14,432 bases of DNA from assembly GCA_002338605.1 (NCBI GenBank), contig DDIP01000082.1, positions 601 through 15,032 of the forward strand, in the 5' to 3' direction. This document shows positions 1 to 7,171 of this stretch, piece after piece (within the stretch, counting starts at the first letter, position 1; the number at the start of each line of letters is the position of its first letter). This DNA is from Proteobacteria bacterium UBA1847. GTDB lineage: Bacteria; Pseudomonadota; Gammaproteobacteria; Steroidobacterales; Woeseiaceae. Position numbers and translations under genes: made by a program. Below the pieces are notes generated by a model that saw nothing but the letters and a program-made list of their open reading frames with translations, was not told where the DNA came from and searched no databases.

Positions 1-1412
1 CCATCGGATTGGCTGAACGTTTGCTTCTGCGCTACCCGGATAATATTCAGCTCACTGCCGTATTGGGAAGCTTGCGCCTGGGAATTGGTGACCTGCCAGC
101 CGCTCGAAGGAGTTTCGAGCGAGTTCTTAAGCTGGATGCCGAAAACCTGGAGGCTTTATTGGGTCTTGGTCGCATAGACATCGCCAACAAGCGCTATACC
201 AATGCCCGACAGCGATTCCGACGGGCACTGCAGATTTCGCCAGCAAATATCACTGCGACGTCCGAGATGGCGCGGCTTGCAGCACTTGAAGGCGACCTGG
301 CGACTTCGGTGAGCTGGCTTGAAAAAGCCAGACAAAGCGGTGCGGACGCTTCGCTGCCGCGAATAAAACTGGCGACCCACTACCTTTCGCAGCAACGCTA
401 CGATGAGGCGATGCAGGTTGCACAGGAGGCGGTGCAGATTGACGACCAGGATGCACGTGCCCGGAATCTGCTCGGCGTAACCCTAATGGCGCGGGGCGAC
501 TTCAAACTGGCGGCCAGAAACTTTGCAGAGGCAATTCGTCTCGGGCCGGACGTCGCCGCGTATCGCTACAACAGCGCTCGAGCTGAACTTGAGATGGGGA
601 ATGACCAAGCAGCCCTGCGGACGGCTGAAGAGGCCTTCGACGCACATCCCGAGCACGCGGCATTAGCGGCACTATTGGCAGACTACCATTCCCGAAACGG
701 CAACTTCGCGGCAGCGAAAGCTATCGCAGACCGACTGCAATCGGCTCGTCCCGGAAAAGCCGCTGGGCTTGTACTGCGCGGTGACATCCTGTCGGCACAA
801 GGGGAATTTGCAGCAGCCGTTGAAATGTACGATCAGGCCCTCGCGCTTGACCCCAGTCAGGATTTGGCAGTTCGTGCCTATCACTTGCGCAAGAAGGCAT
901 CCAATCCAGAGCCGTACGGTCCGCTGTTGGACTACGTACAGGCGAATCCGTCAGATCCGGCAGCACGAATGATCCTGGCAGAGACCTACCATGCGAACAA
1001 AGATGTGGATGCGGCTTCCGCCCAGTATGACCAGTTGTTGAAAACCAATCCGGAAAATGTCGTCGCGTTGAACAACCTTGCGTGGATACTCTTCGACAGG
1101 GGAAGTCCGAGGGCGCTTGATCTGGCGGAAAAAGCCTACCGAATTTTACCCGACAACGCCGCGATAGCTGATACCTACGGCTGGATATTGCTGAAACAGA
1201 AGAAAAGCGAATTGGCGAGCTCGGTGCTGCGTAAAGCAGCCGAAGCGATGCCATCAGACCCGGAGATACTCTATCATTTCGCTGTCGCGGTGCTGGAGTT
1301 CGGTGACAAGGAAGAGGCTCGCGCGATGCTTGAATCCATCGTGGCATCGGATCACGAGTTTGCCAGCCGCAGTGCGGCGGAACAGCTAGCCAGAGAAATT
1401 CAGGGAAATTGA
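1..1412 (+). CDS. prsT: PrsT-like TPR-repeat protein, C-terminal part (5' truncated)
   Basis: The reading frame is open from the first base, so the true start lies upstream; the TTG at 9 is not a credible start. About 470 residues are visible, almost wholly tetratricopeptide repeats of about 34 residues. Clear helix pairs include ALLGLGRIDIANKRYTNARQ near the beginning and NNLAWILFD, ADTYGWILLKQ and LYHFAVAVLEFGDKEEA near the end. The TYGWI/YHFAVA ending and the position beside an XrtA locus match PrsT, the PEP-CTERM-system TPR protein, which is usually around 900 residues, so roughly half seems visible. PrsT is thought to act as an envelope scaffold or lipoprotein; the part that would carry its signal peptide is missing here. 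It is separated from the next gene by 67 bases. TPR family is certain; the PrsT name rests on context plus the C-terminal motif style. Confidence 0.82.
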   Translation, partial: IGLAERLLLRYPDNIQLTAVLGSLRLGIGDLPAARRSFERVLKLDAENLEALLGLGRIDIANKRYTNARQRFRRALQISPANITATSEMARLAALEGDLATSVSWLEKARQSGADASLPRIKLATHYLSQQRYDEAMQVAQEAVQIDDQDARARNLLGVTLMARGDFKLAARNFAEAIRLGPDVAAYRYNSARAELEMGNDQAALRTAEEAFDAHPEHAALAALLADYHSRNGNFAAAKAIADRLQSARPGKAAGLVLRGDILSAQGEFAAAVEMYDQALALDPSQDLAVRAYHLRKKASNPEPYGPLLDYVQANPSDPAARMILAETYHANKDVDAASAQYDQLLKTNPENVVALNNLAWILFDRGSPRALDLAEKAYRILPDNAAIADTYGWILLKQKKSELASSVLRKAAEAMPSDPEILYHFAVAVLEFGDKEEARAMLESIVASDHEFASRSAAEQLAREIQGN

Positions 1413-1479
1413 GGACGCGATCAGAAGCAGCGTAACTGGTTTCCAACAAGCAAAACCTAAAGAGTGCAGGATCTTAACA

Positions 1480-2100
1480 ATGACGAAAACTTTTTCTTTT
1501 TTCGGGTACGCGCTAGTTCTAATCGCACTGCAAGGATGCGCAGGTTCCGGACCGGTCGTGGCAACGGCGGGTCAAAATGAACCAGTAGACCGGTCCGCTG
1601 ATTACATCATTGGTCCCGGTGACGTCTTGCAGGTCTACGTCTGGGATAACCCGGAACTGACCGTGACAATTCCTGTACGCCCGGACGGCATGATAACCAT
1701 TCCGCTCGTTGAGGATATGCGGGCTGTGAGCAAGACGCCGACGCAGCTGGCACGCGATGTGGAAGTGAAGTTATCCGAATATGTCAGGACGCCCCAGGTC
1801 AACATAATCGTGACGAATTTTCGGGGAACGTATCAAAAACAGATCCGGGTCGTTGGTCAGGCGGTGAGTCCGCAGTCGTTGTCATTTCAAAGTGGAATGA
1901 CGCTGCTGGACGTCATGATAGAAGTCGGTGGACTCACCGAGTTCGCGGCCGGCAATCGGGCCAAAGTTATCCGTTGGGAAAATAACGAGCAGCAGGAGAT
2001 CAGGGTTCGCCTGAAGGACCTGATAAGTGATGGGGATATCCGCGAAAATATTGACATGAAACCCGGTGATGTTCTGATTATTCCCGAGTCAATATTCTAG
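1480..2100 (+). CDS. XrtA-type polysaccharide export (OPX/Wza-like) lipoprotein
   Basis: This 206-residue protein begins with a lipoprotein signal peptide whose lipobox LQGC puts the lipidated cysteine at residue 20. Residues about 41-112 form a Poly_export (Wza N-terminal) domain with the typical DYIIGPGDVLQVYVWDNPEL stretch and the RPDGMITIPL segment. Residues about 125-200 look like an SLBB domain (RVVGQAV, MTLLDVMIEVGGL, then KPGDVLIIPES at the end). Proteins of this family form an outer-membrane-linked periplasmic ring that exports polysaccharide. The protein stops directly after the SLBB region, with no C-terminal amphipathic or membrane helix like that of E. coli Wza, so it is a short OPX type. 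The ATG is supported by AGGA at 1468-1471, eight bases upstream, and by the complete signal peptide. It precedes the chain-length gene, as is usual in XrtA loci. Confidence 0.93.
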   Translation: MTKTFSFFGYALVLIALQGCAGSGPVVATAGQNEPVDRSADYIIGPGDVLQVYVWDNPELTVTIPVRPDGMITIPLVEDMRAVSKTPTQLARDVEVKLSEYVRTPQVNIIVTNFRGTYQKQIRVVGQAVSPQSLSFQSGMTLLDVMIEVGGLTEFAAGNRAKVIRWENNEQQEIRVRLKDLISDGDIRENIDMKPGDVLIIPESIF

Positions 2101-2204
2101 ACACGGTATAGTTTAGAAATTCTGTTAAATTGAATGTGTATCTATATGATAACAGCGATAAAGTGTGGGGTTAGCCTACGTCGTAATCGACGGGAAGAAC
2201 AATA
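2101..2204 (+). promoter_or_regulatory. AT-rich intergenic gap with possible promoter and RBS-proximal hairpin
   Basis: This is the longest intergenic gap in the window. By hand count its first 60 bases are about 28% GC, far below the genes around it. A -10-like TATGAT lies at 2145-2150, but the matching -35 position (CTGTTA, 2122-2127) is poor. A perfect 5-bp inverted repeat, CGTCG (2179-2183) and CGACG (2188-2192) with a TAAT loop, ends at the ribosome binding site GGGAAG (2192-2197) of the downstream chain-length gene. No U-tract follows the hairpin, so it is not a standard terminator. I infer a possible internal promoter for the downstream operon and a possible modest effect of the hairpin on translation; neither is proven. 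Confidence 0.3.
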
Positions 2205-3827
2205 ATGCCCAACATCATTTCTCAAGTAATGGCGGAGCTCGTCGGTGCCAGCCGGTTTCGGTGGCATGGCATGTTGCTCGCATGGCTGGTTTGCGTACTC
2301 GGATGGATTGGCGTCGTACTTATTCCAAATACCTACGAGTCGAAGGCTGTCCTGTATATCGACACGGCTACCGTTCTTCGGCCCTTGCTGGCCGACCTGG
2401 CTGTCAACACAGATGTCATGTCCGAGGTTCGGATGATGACGGAGGTTCTGCTGAGCCGTCCGCAGCTCGAACGCGTGGTTCGCGAGACGGACCTTGATCT
2501 GAGAGCCGAGACAAGCAAGGACTTTGACGAGCTTCTGACGTCAGTGCGTGAACGTATTCAAGTGTCGGGTACCTCGGCGCGAAATGCGTACAACGATCAG
2601 AATCTTTTTACAATCAAGTTCGAAGACACGAATCCGCAAACCGTCTATGACGTTGTTCAGTCGCTACTCGATTCATTCGTCGACAAGTCCCTGGGCCAGA
2701 ACAGAGCGGATTCGGTCGGTGCGCAGGACTTCATCCGCGATCAGATCGCACAATATGAGACACGCCTGGCCGAGGCGGAACGAAGCCTGGCTGAATTCAA
2801 GAAGGCCAATGTCGGTTTGATGCCGAGTCAGGGACGTGACTACTACGAACGGCTCCAGATTGCCCTTGAGCAACTCGAAGACGCCCAAGCCGAGTACAAC
2901 AGAGTTGCGCAACGGCGAAGTGCGTTGCAGAAGCAGATCGATGGCGAGGAACCGACCTTCGGTTTGCTGGGGTCGCCCGGGAGCGATACCGGTGAATCTG
3001 CACCGGGCAACGAGCAGTTGGCGGCACTGGAGAAAGAGCTGGCAACACTCTTGTTGAAGTACACGGAAAAGCACCCTCGTGTTGTGGAGATCACCAACAG
3101 GATTGAACAGATTAGAGTCCAGAATGAACAGCAGATGGCTGAGGTAAACAGCCAACCGACGTACAGTCTGAATACGGATCTCGTCAGCATGAATTCGCTC
3201 GATCTCAATCCTGTGTATCAAAGCCTCAAGATTTCAATCGGTGAGGCGAACGCCCAGCTCTCAGAGCTGAATGAGAAAATCGCCAGTGCCCGGTCGCAGG
3301 TAACCTACCTCCGTGAGATGGTAGATACGATGCCTGAGGTCGAGGCACAGCTCGCACGTCTGAATCGCGATTACGAGGTTAACAAGACGCAGCACACGGC
3401 ATTGATGAAGCGACTTGAATCTGCGCGACTGTCCGAAGAGGCGGAGTTTCGGAACGAAGAGATCAAATTCCGGATTATTGAGCCGCCGATCGTACCTATG
3501 AAACCGGTCGGTCCCAACAGATACCTGTTCGCAACTATCGTTCTTTTCGCCGGGTTTGGAATCGGCGGCGCGTTCTCGTTTCTCCTTAATCGGATCAATC
3601 CGGTCTTTAACTCGGCAAACGAGCTCCGCGAAGCTTTGCAGATTCCTGTGCTTGGCACGGTTTCCTTGTACCAGTCTGAAACAGCAAAGAAGGAGGCGCG
3701 AAGAGGAGCATATAGATTCGGTTATGCGACGTTCGGGCTCTTGGCCCTGTATTTCACTACCCTGTTTTTGTGGCCCGCGGCGGACATGATCAAGGAAGCG
3801 CTTGTCAGCGCGGGAGTTCTGGTTTGA
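2205..3827 (+). CDS. XrtA-type polysaccharide chain-length determinant (Wzz/GumC family)
   Basis: This 540-residue inner-membrane protein sets polymer length and couples synthesis to export. A first membrane helix lies at about residues 20-40 (LLAWLVCVLGWIGVVLI), followed by the Wzz domain. Long periplasmic coiled-coil segments span about 160-245 and 270-420 and are rich in Q, E and A. The proline-rich motif EPPIVPMKPVGPN starts at residue 426 and leads into a second helix at about 438-462. A third hydrophobic stretch at about 505-523 (FGLLALYFTTLFLW) follows, as I recall from the XrtA-locus form of the family. No kinase domain is attached; the kinase is the next gene. The ATG at 2205 has GGGAAG seven bases upstream. 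The stop overlaps the kinase start. Confidence 0.93.
   Translation: MPNIISQVMAELVGASRFRWHGMLLAWLVCVLGWIGVVLIPNTYESKAVLYIDTATVLRPLLADLAVNTDVMSEVRMMTEVLLSRPQLERVVRETDLDLRAETSKDFDELLTSVRERIQVSGTSARNAYNDQNLFTIKFEDTNPQTVYDVVQSLLDSFVDKSLGQNRADSVGAQDFIRDQIAQYETRLAEAERSLAEFKKANVGLMPSQGRDYYERLQIALEQLEDAQAEYNRVAQRRSALQKQIDGEEPTFGLLGSPGSDTGESAPGNEQLAALEKELATLLLKYTEKHPRVVEITNRIEQIRVQNEQQMAEVNSQPTYSLNTDLVSMNSLDLNPVYQSLKISIGEANAQLSELNEKIASARSQVTYLREMVDTMPEVEAQLARLNRDYEVNKTQHTALMKRLESARLSEEAEFRNEEIKFRIIEPPIVPMKPVGPNRYLFATIVLFAGFGIGGAFSFLLNRINPVFNSANELREALQIPVLGTVSLYQSETAKKEARRGAYRFGYATFGLLALYFTTLFLWPAADMIKEALVSAGVLV
3812..3826 (+). promoter_or_regulatory. Ribosome binding site and TTG start of the tyrosine kinase gene
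   Basis: GGGAG at 3812-3816 is followed after seven bases by TTG at 3824-3826, which overlaps the stop TGA (3825-3827) of the chain-length gene as TTGA. The encoded start, SKIQKALQK after the initiator, matches the short helical beginning typical of XrtA-locus kinases. This decides the start over in-frame codons further upstream. Confidence 0.75.
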
Positions 3828-4702
3828 GCAAGATCCAAAAGGCACTTCAGAAGGTCACGGCTGCTGCCGGTGGTAAGGCAACGGATTCTCGAACGCGCGA
3901 GACCATCAAAACAGCAATACGCTCGGACCATGAAGCCAAGCGGTGTGCATCTTTGCCGCACAAGCAGAGGATTGAGGTTGACCTGGGATTGTTGTCGACT
4001 AGCGGTATCGCGACACTGAATGAAGGCGAGAGCGAGCTTCGCGATGAAATGAGGCGAATAAAATGGCCGATCCTCGCCAATGCATTTGGCGATCAACGCA
4101 AGGATATTCCACGCGGCAATGTCGTTATGGTGGCCAGCGCTACTTCCGGAGAGGGAAAAACATTTACGACTATCAATCTCGCGATGAGTATCGCTGCTGA
4201 GAAAGACTTTGACGTATTGCTGGTCGATGGAGATATTGCGAAATCGCATACCAGTGAATTATTTGGCCTGACAGGATTCCCAGGTGTCACGGATTATTTA
4301 TTAGGTGATGTTTCGAACATTTTGGATGTCACGGTCGGCACGGACTTACCGGGCCTTAGTTTGCTGCCAGCGGGCAGGGCTGATGAGCATGCGTCGGAAC
4401 TGATTGCAAGCAATAGAATGTCGGACTTGGTCACGGAGCTCAGTCAACTGTTTCCAAATACCGTGGTCCTTTTTGATTCGTCGCCGCTTCTACAAACAAA
4501 TGAGTCGCAGGTCTTGTCACGCCATGTCGGCCAGGTGCTTCTCGTAGTAGCGGCAAATAAGACGCCAACTGCCGCCGTCAAAGACGCCGTTGCATTGCTT
4601 GGGCCAGACGTCGTGGTCAATGTTATTTTCAACGGGATGAAGCGACTGTTCGGGCAGAAATACAGCTTTGGAGGCTACTATGGCTACCATTACAAACGTT
4701 GA
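3824..4702 (+). CDS. XrtA-associated tyrosine autokinase (BY-kinase, CpsD/CapB type)
   Basis: This 292-residue cytoplasmic protein is the kinase partner of the chain-length determinant. Visible motifs: Walker A ATSGEGKT at residues 106-113 with K112; Walker A' LLVDGD at 132-137; Walker B VVLFD ending at D218; and a C-terminal tyrosine cluster with Y285, Y286, Y288 and Y290 plus Y280. In BY-kinases, phosphorylation of this cluster controls oligomer state and polymer length. Walker A' reads VDGD where VDAD is more usual. There are no membrane helices, consistent with the split Wzz/kinase arrangement. Start: TTG at 3824, from the strong upstream GGGAG and the conserved SKIQKAL beginning; this removes an implausible N-terminal extension. 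The last codons overlap the start of the next gene by 23 bases. Confidence 0.92.
   Translation: MSKIQKALQKVTAAAGGKATDSRTRETIKTAIRSDHEAKRCASLPHKQRIEVDLGLLSTSGIATLNEGESELRDEMRRIKWPILANAFGDQRKDIPRGNVVMVASATSGEGKTFTTINLAMSIAAEKDFDVLLVDGDIAKSHTSELFGLTGFPGVTDYLLGDVSNILDVTVGTDLPGLSLLPAGRADEHASELIASNRMSDLVTELSQLFPNTVVLFDSSPLLQTNESQVLSRHVGQVLLVVAANKTPTAAVKDAVALLGPDVVVNVIFNGMKRLFGQKYSFGGYYGYHYKR
4670..4682 (+). promoter_or_regulatory. Ribosome binding site and ATG of the beta-barrel gene inside kinase codons
   Basis: GGAGG at 4670-4674 lies five bases before ATG at 4680-4682. Both sit inside the codons for the glycines and tyrosines of the kinase C-terminal cluster, read in another frame. This supports ATG 4680 over the in-frame TTG at 4668, which precedes the GGAGG. 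Confidence 0.75.
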
Positions 4703-6203
4703 TCGCATTCATCCAGTAAGGCCGGTTCGGACAAAGGCCCGATCCTCCTTATTCTGTCTGTTGTTAATGGTGTCGGGTTTGTACAGCGTTCCCGCGGCGG
4801 CCCAGGACTGGGAGATAGAGCCTTACATCGAGGTGATTGCGACCTATACCGACAACCTGTACCTGCTTCAGAAAGGCTTTGAAATTTCTGACTACGTTGG
4901 ACAGGTGAATCCCGGCATCAATATCGTCAGAAACGATGGCCGATTCACAACAGATACATCGTATCGCATGCAAAATTTGTTCTTTGCAGACGACAGCGAC
5001 CTTGACACGATTTTTCATCAGCTAAACTCGTCGTCGACACTCGAACTCGCGGCTGAAACGTTTTTCATTGACGTGGATGCAGCGATAGAACAATCCATAT
5101 TGGACCCGACTCGGCCCATTTCCACGAGCAACGTCATTACGACGTCAAATTACGGCGACGTAATCTACGCTGACATAAATCCATACCTGGTTCAGCGCCT
5201 CGGAAATTCAAGTGCCTATGCACGCGTCGACTATACCTGGGGCATCGGCCGTTACGAAGATTTTGGACTGCAGACATTCAGCCGCGTCGACGATTTCGAT
5301 CAGGAATCATGGCGTGCCTACCTTGGTACGGCGCAGCAGGAGACAGGTTTTGACTGGGCGCTTACCTATGATCGCCAGTTTGTGAATTACGAGACAATTA
5401 GCGACTACAAGTTTGAACGCGCGGGCGCAATGACAGCTATTCCGCTTATGCGAAATATCCGATTGTTGCTTCTCGGTGGATTTGAAAGCGACGTATTTGT
5501 GGGAAGGGACATCGGTGGACTGGATTCCGACTATTGGGAGGTCGGGTTCAGCGTCAATTCCGGCGAAAGAAACAATTTTGAAGTTCGGGTTGGTGAGCGC
5601 TTTTTTGGCAGGTCTTACTTTGGCAATTTCGAGTATGAGGGCAATAACATTAGTGCGACCATTTCGTACACTGAAAATCCGACGACGTCTGCACTCAGTG
5701 GCCCGGGATCATTCGACGCAGATTTCTCCGTCAGCGATCTCGACCCGATTTTTGACGAAGATCTTGCCGGTGATGAGCTGATCATAGTACCGATACGTGC
5801 AGAGGCATACATTTCGAAGATGCTCAGTGCTCGAATCGAAGTCAGTGGCGCGCGGAGCTTGCTGTTTCTCGCCTACGCAGACGAGGATCGCGAGTTTATT
5901 GATTTGGTTGATGGGCTCGCCGGGCAGGAAGATGGACAGGATTCATTGACGCTTGGCTATCGATACGAGCTGGGTTCACGTACTGAACTTGAATTCAGTG
6001 TGGCCACCGGGCGCTACGACTATCCGTTCACCGATGTGCACAGTGACGTCGTCCAAATTGTGCTGGGTGTTTCGAGACGACTTGGCAGCCAGACCGATCT
6101 GCGCGCATCCATTCGCCGTTCGGAGCAGGAAATTGACAACGTCTCGGGTTTTGGAGACTACGTCGAGAATGCGATCGAGGTCGGGCTGGTGAGACGGTTT
6201 TGA
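4680..6203 (+). CDS. XrtA-locus outer-membrane beta-barrel protein (TIGR03016-like)
   Basis: This predicted 507-residue protein has a signal peptide: a basic N-region (RPVRTKARSS), a hydrophobic core (LFCLLLMVSGLYS) and a likely cleavage after A41 (PAAA before QDW). The mature part is full of alternating beta-strand patterns with many aromatic and acidic residues, and it ends in LVRRF, the C-terminal phenylalanine typical of Bam-assembled barrels. It resembles the PEP-CTERM-system-associated family found beside the kinase in many XrtA loci; no catalytic motif is visible. I infer an outer-membrane porin that may pair with the short OPX protein. The start ATG 4680 has an ideal GGAGG. The gene overlaps the kinase end by 23 bases and its TGA overlaps the next start. 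The family name is from memory of the locus type; the barrel reading is from the sequence. Confidence 0.85.
   Translation: MATITNVDRIHPVRPVRTKARSSLFCLLLMVSGLYSVPAAAQDWEIEPYIEVIATYTDNLYLLQKGFEISDYVGQVNPGINIVRNDGRFTTDTSYRMQNLFFADDSDLDTIFHQLNSSSTLELAAETFFIDVDAAIEQSILDPTRPISTSNVITTSNYGDVIYADINPYLVQRLGNSSAYARVDYTWGIGRYEDFGLQTFSRVDDFDQESWRAYLGTAQQETGFDWALTYDRQFVNYETISDYKFERAGAMTAIPLMRNIRLLLLGGFESDVFVGRDIGGLDSDYWEVGFSVNSGERNNFEVRVGERFFGRSYFGNFEYEGNNISATISYTENPTTSALSGPGSFDADFSVSDLDPIFDEDLAGDELIIVPIRAEAYISKMLSARIEVSGARSLLFLAYADEDREFIDLVDGLAGQEDGQDSLTLGYRYELGSRTELEFSVATGRYDYPFTDVHSDVVQIVLGVSRRLGSQTDLRASIRRSEQEIDNVSGFGDYVENAIEVGLVRRF
6188..6202 (+). promoter_or_regulatory. Ribosome binding site and TTG start of the deacetylase gene
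   Basis: GGTGAG at 6188-6193 precedes TTG at 6200-6202 by six bases. The TTG overlaps the stop TGA (6201-6203) of the barrel gene as TTGA, the same arrangement as at the kinase start. An alternative is ATG 6332, just at the conserved domain start, but its upstream GGAACGGG is a poorer site. Confidence 0.55.
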
Positions 6204-7156
6204 CAGATACTCTGCCCACGGATGATCGAAGGCTCTCTGACACCGCTGCGCGACCTCGATCGAAGTCTGGTCTGCGACCCGCCGTTACCGGGAATCTTAC
6301 CGATGCGCCAGCCGTTCCGCTCCGGAACGGGATGTCAGTTGATGTTGAGGAGTATTTCCAGGTCTGGGCTTTTGCACGATCGACCAGCCGGGCTGATTGG
6401 GCAGGTTTCCCGAGCCGCATTCGCGAGTCGCTGGGAACGGCGCTGCGGCTTTTCGACGAAGCCGGAGTCAAAGCGACCTTTTTTACGCTCGGCTGGATCG
6501 CAGAGCGCCATCCGGACCTAATTCGTTCGATCGCGGATGCGGGCCACGAAATAGCCAGCCATGGCTACGCGCATGCAAAAATTACCGAGCAGAGCCAGCA
6601 GCAGTTTCGAGAAGATGTGACTCGTGCCAAAGCGATACTGGAGGATGTCTCGGGCCAACGCGTCCTCGGCTACCGGGCACCCAGCTTTTCGATTGGCACG
6701 GACAATCTCTGGGCATTAGATGTGCTGCATGAGACCGGGCATGAATACAGTTCCAGTATTTACCCGGTCGTTCATGATCACTACGGCATGCCATCGGCGT
6801 CGCGTTTTCCGTTTCGCCTGGCGCCTGGCGGCATTCTCGAGATTCCGATGTCGACTGCAAATGTCTTCGGCAAAAACCTGCCGTGCGGTGGTGGTGGGTA
6901 TTTTCGACTCATGCCCTACAACTATTTTCGATGGAGTATTCGCCGCCTGAATGAAGTCGAGGGACAGTCATCGATATTCTACTTGCACCCATGGGAGCTG
7001 GACCCCGATCAGCCACGAATCAAGAATGCACCTCTGAAGTCGAGGATGCGCCACTACGTAAATCTCGACAAGACGGAAGGGCGACTGCGAAGATTACTGG
7101 CTGATTTTCGCTGGGATCGGATGGACAGGATATTTCTTGGTGATTGTTCCGGCTGA
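6200..7156 (+). CDS. XrtA-system polysaccharide deacetylase (NodB fold, DUF3473 C-terminus)
   Basis: This enzyme probably removes N- or O-acetyl groups from the exopolysaccharide or its precursor. The carbohydrate esterase 4 motifs are complete in its XrtA-type form: SVDVEEYF with D48 (motif 1), SHGYAH with metal-ligand H121 and H125 (motif 2), GYRAPSFSI around R159 (motif 3), EIPMST (motif 4) and FYLHPWE with H263 (motif 5). The C-terminal 120 residues match the DUF3473 extension of the XrtA-associated subfamily. From TTG 6200 the protein is 318 residues, with about 44 polar residues before motif 1; family members usually have a much shorter leader, so ATG 6332 remains possible. No signal peptide is visible, which would place it in the cytoplasm. 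The stop is followed 15 bases later by the next start. Confidence 0.92.
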   Translation: MTDTLPTDDRRLSDTAARPRSKSGLRPAVTGNLTDAPAVPLRNGMSVDVEEYFQVWAFARSTSRADWAGFPSRIRESLGTALRLFDEAGVKATFFTLGWIAERHPDLIRSIADAGHEIASHGYAHAKITEQSQQQFREDVTRAKAILEDVSGQRVLGYRAPSFSIGTDNLWALDVLHETGHEYSSSIYPVVHDHYGMPSASRFPFRLAPGGILEIPMSTANVFGKNLPCGGGGYFRLMPYNYFRWSIRRLNEVEGQSSIFYLHPWELDPDQPRIKNAPLKSRMRHYVNLDKTEGRLRRLLADFRWDRMDRIFLGDCSG

Positions 7157-7171
7157 AGGAAGGCGATTTTC

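Noticed and set aside
721..1449. Long minus-strand open frame (242 codons) opposite the TPR gene
   Set aside because: It is a shadow of the TPR gene: no recognisable domain, heavy in Arg, Pro and Ser as expected of antisense frames, and no neighbours on that strand.
1413..1479. Possible promoter or terminator between the TPR gene and the export gene
   Set aside because: No convincing -35/-10 pair, no sigma-54 element and no GC-rich hairpin with a U-tract; only the Shine-Dalgarno at 1468-1471 is clear.
2122..2131. Ten-base word CTGTTAAATT shared with the gap before the gene at 13074
   Set aside because: A single short AT-rich match in two gaps is expected by chance and sits at different distances from the start codons.
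2179..2192. Hairpin CGTCG-TAAT-CGACG as a rho-independent terminator
   Set aside because: The stem is only five base pairs and is followed by GGGAAGAAC rather than a run of T; kept only as a possible RBS-proximal structure.
3653..3670. Sigma-54-like TGGCACG followed by TTG inside the chain-length gene
   Set aside because: The spacing between the two elements is two bases too long for a -24/-12 promoter and the site lies within a conserved coding region.
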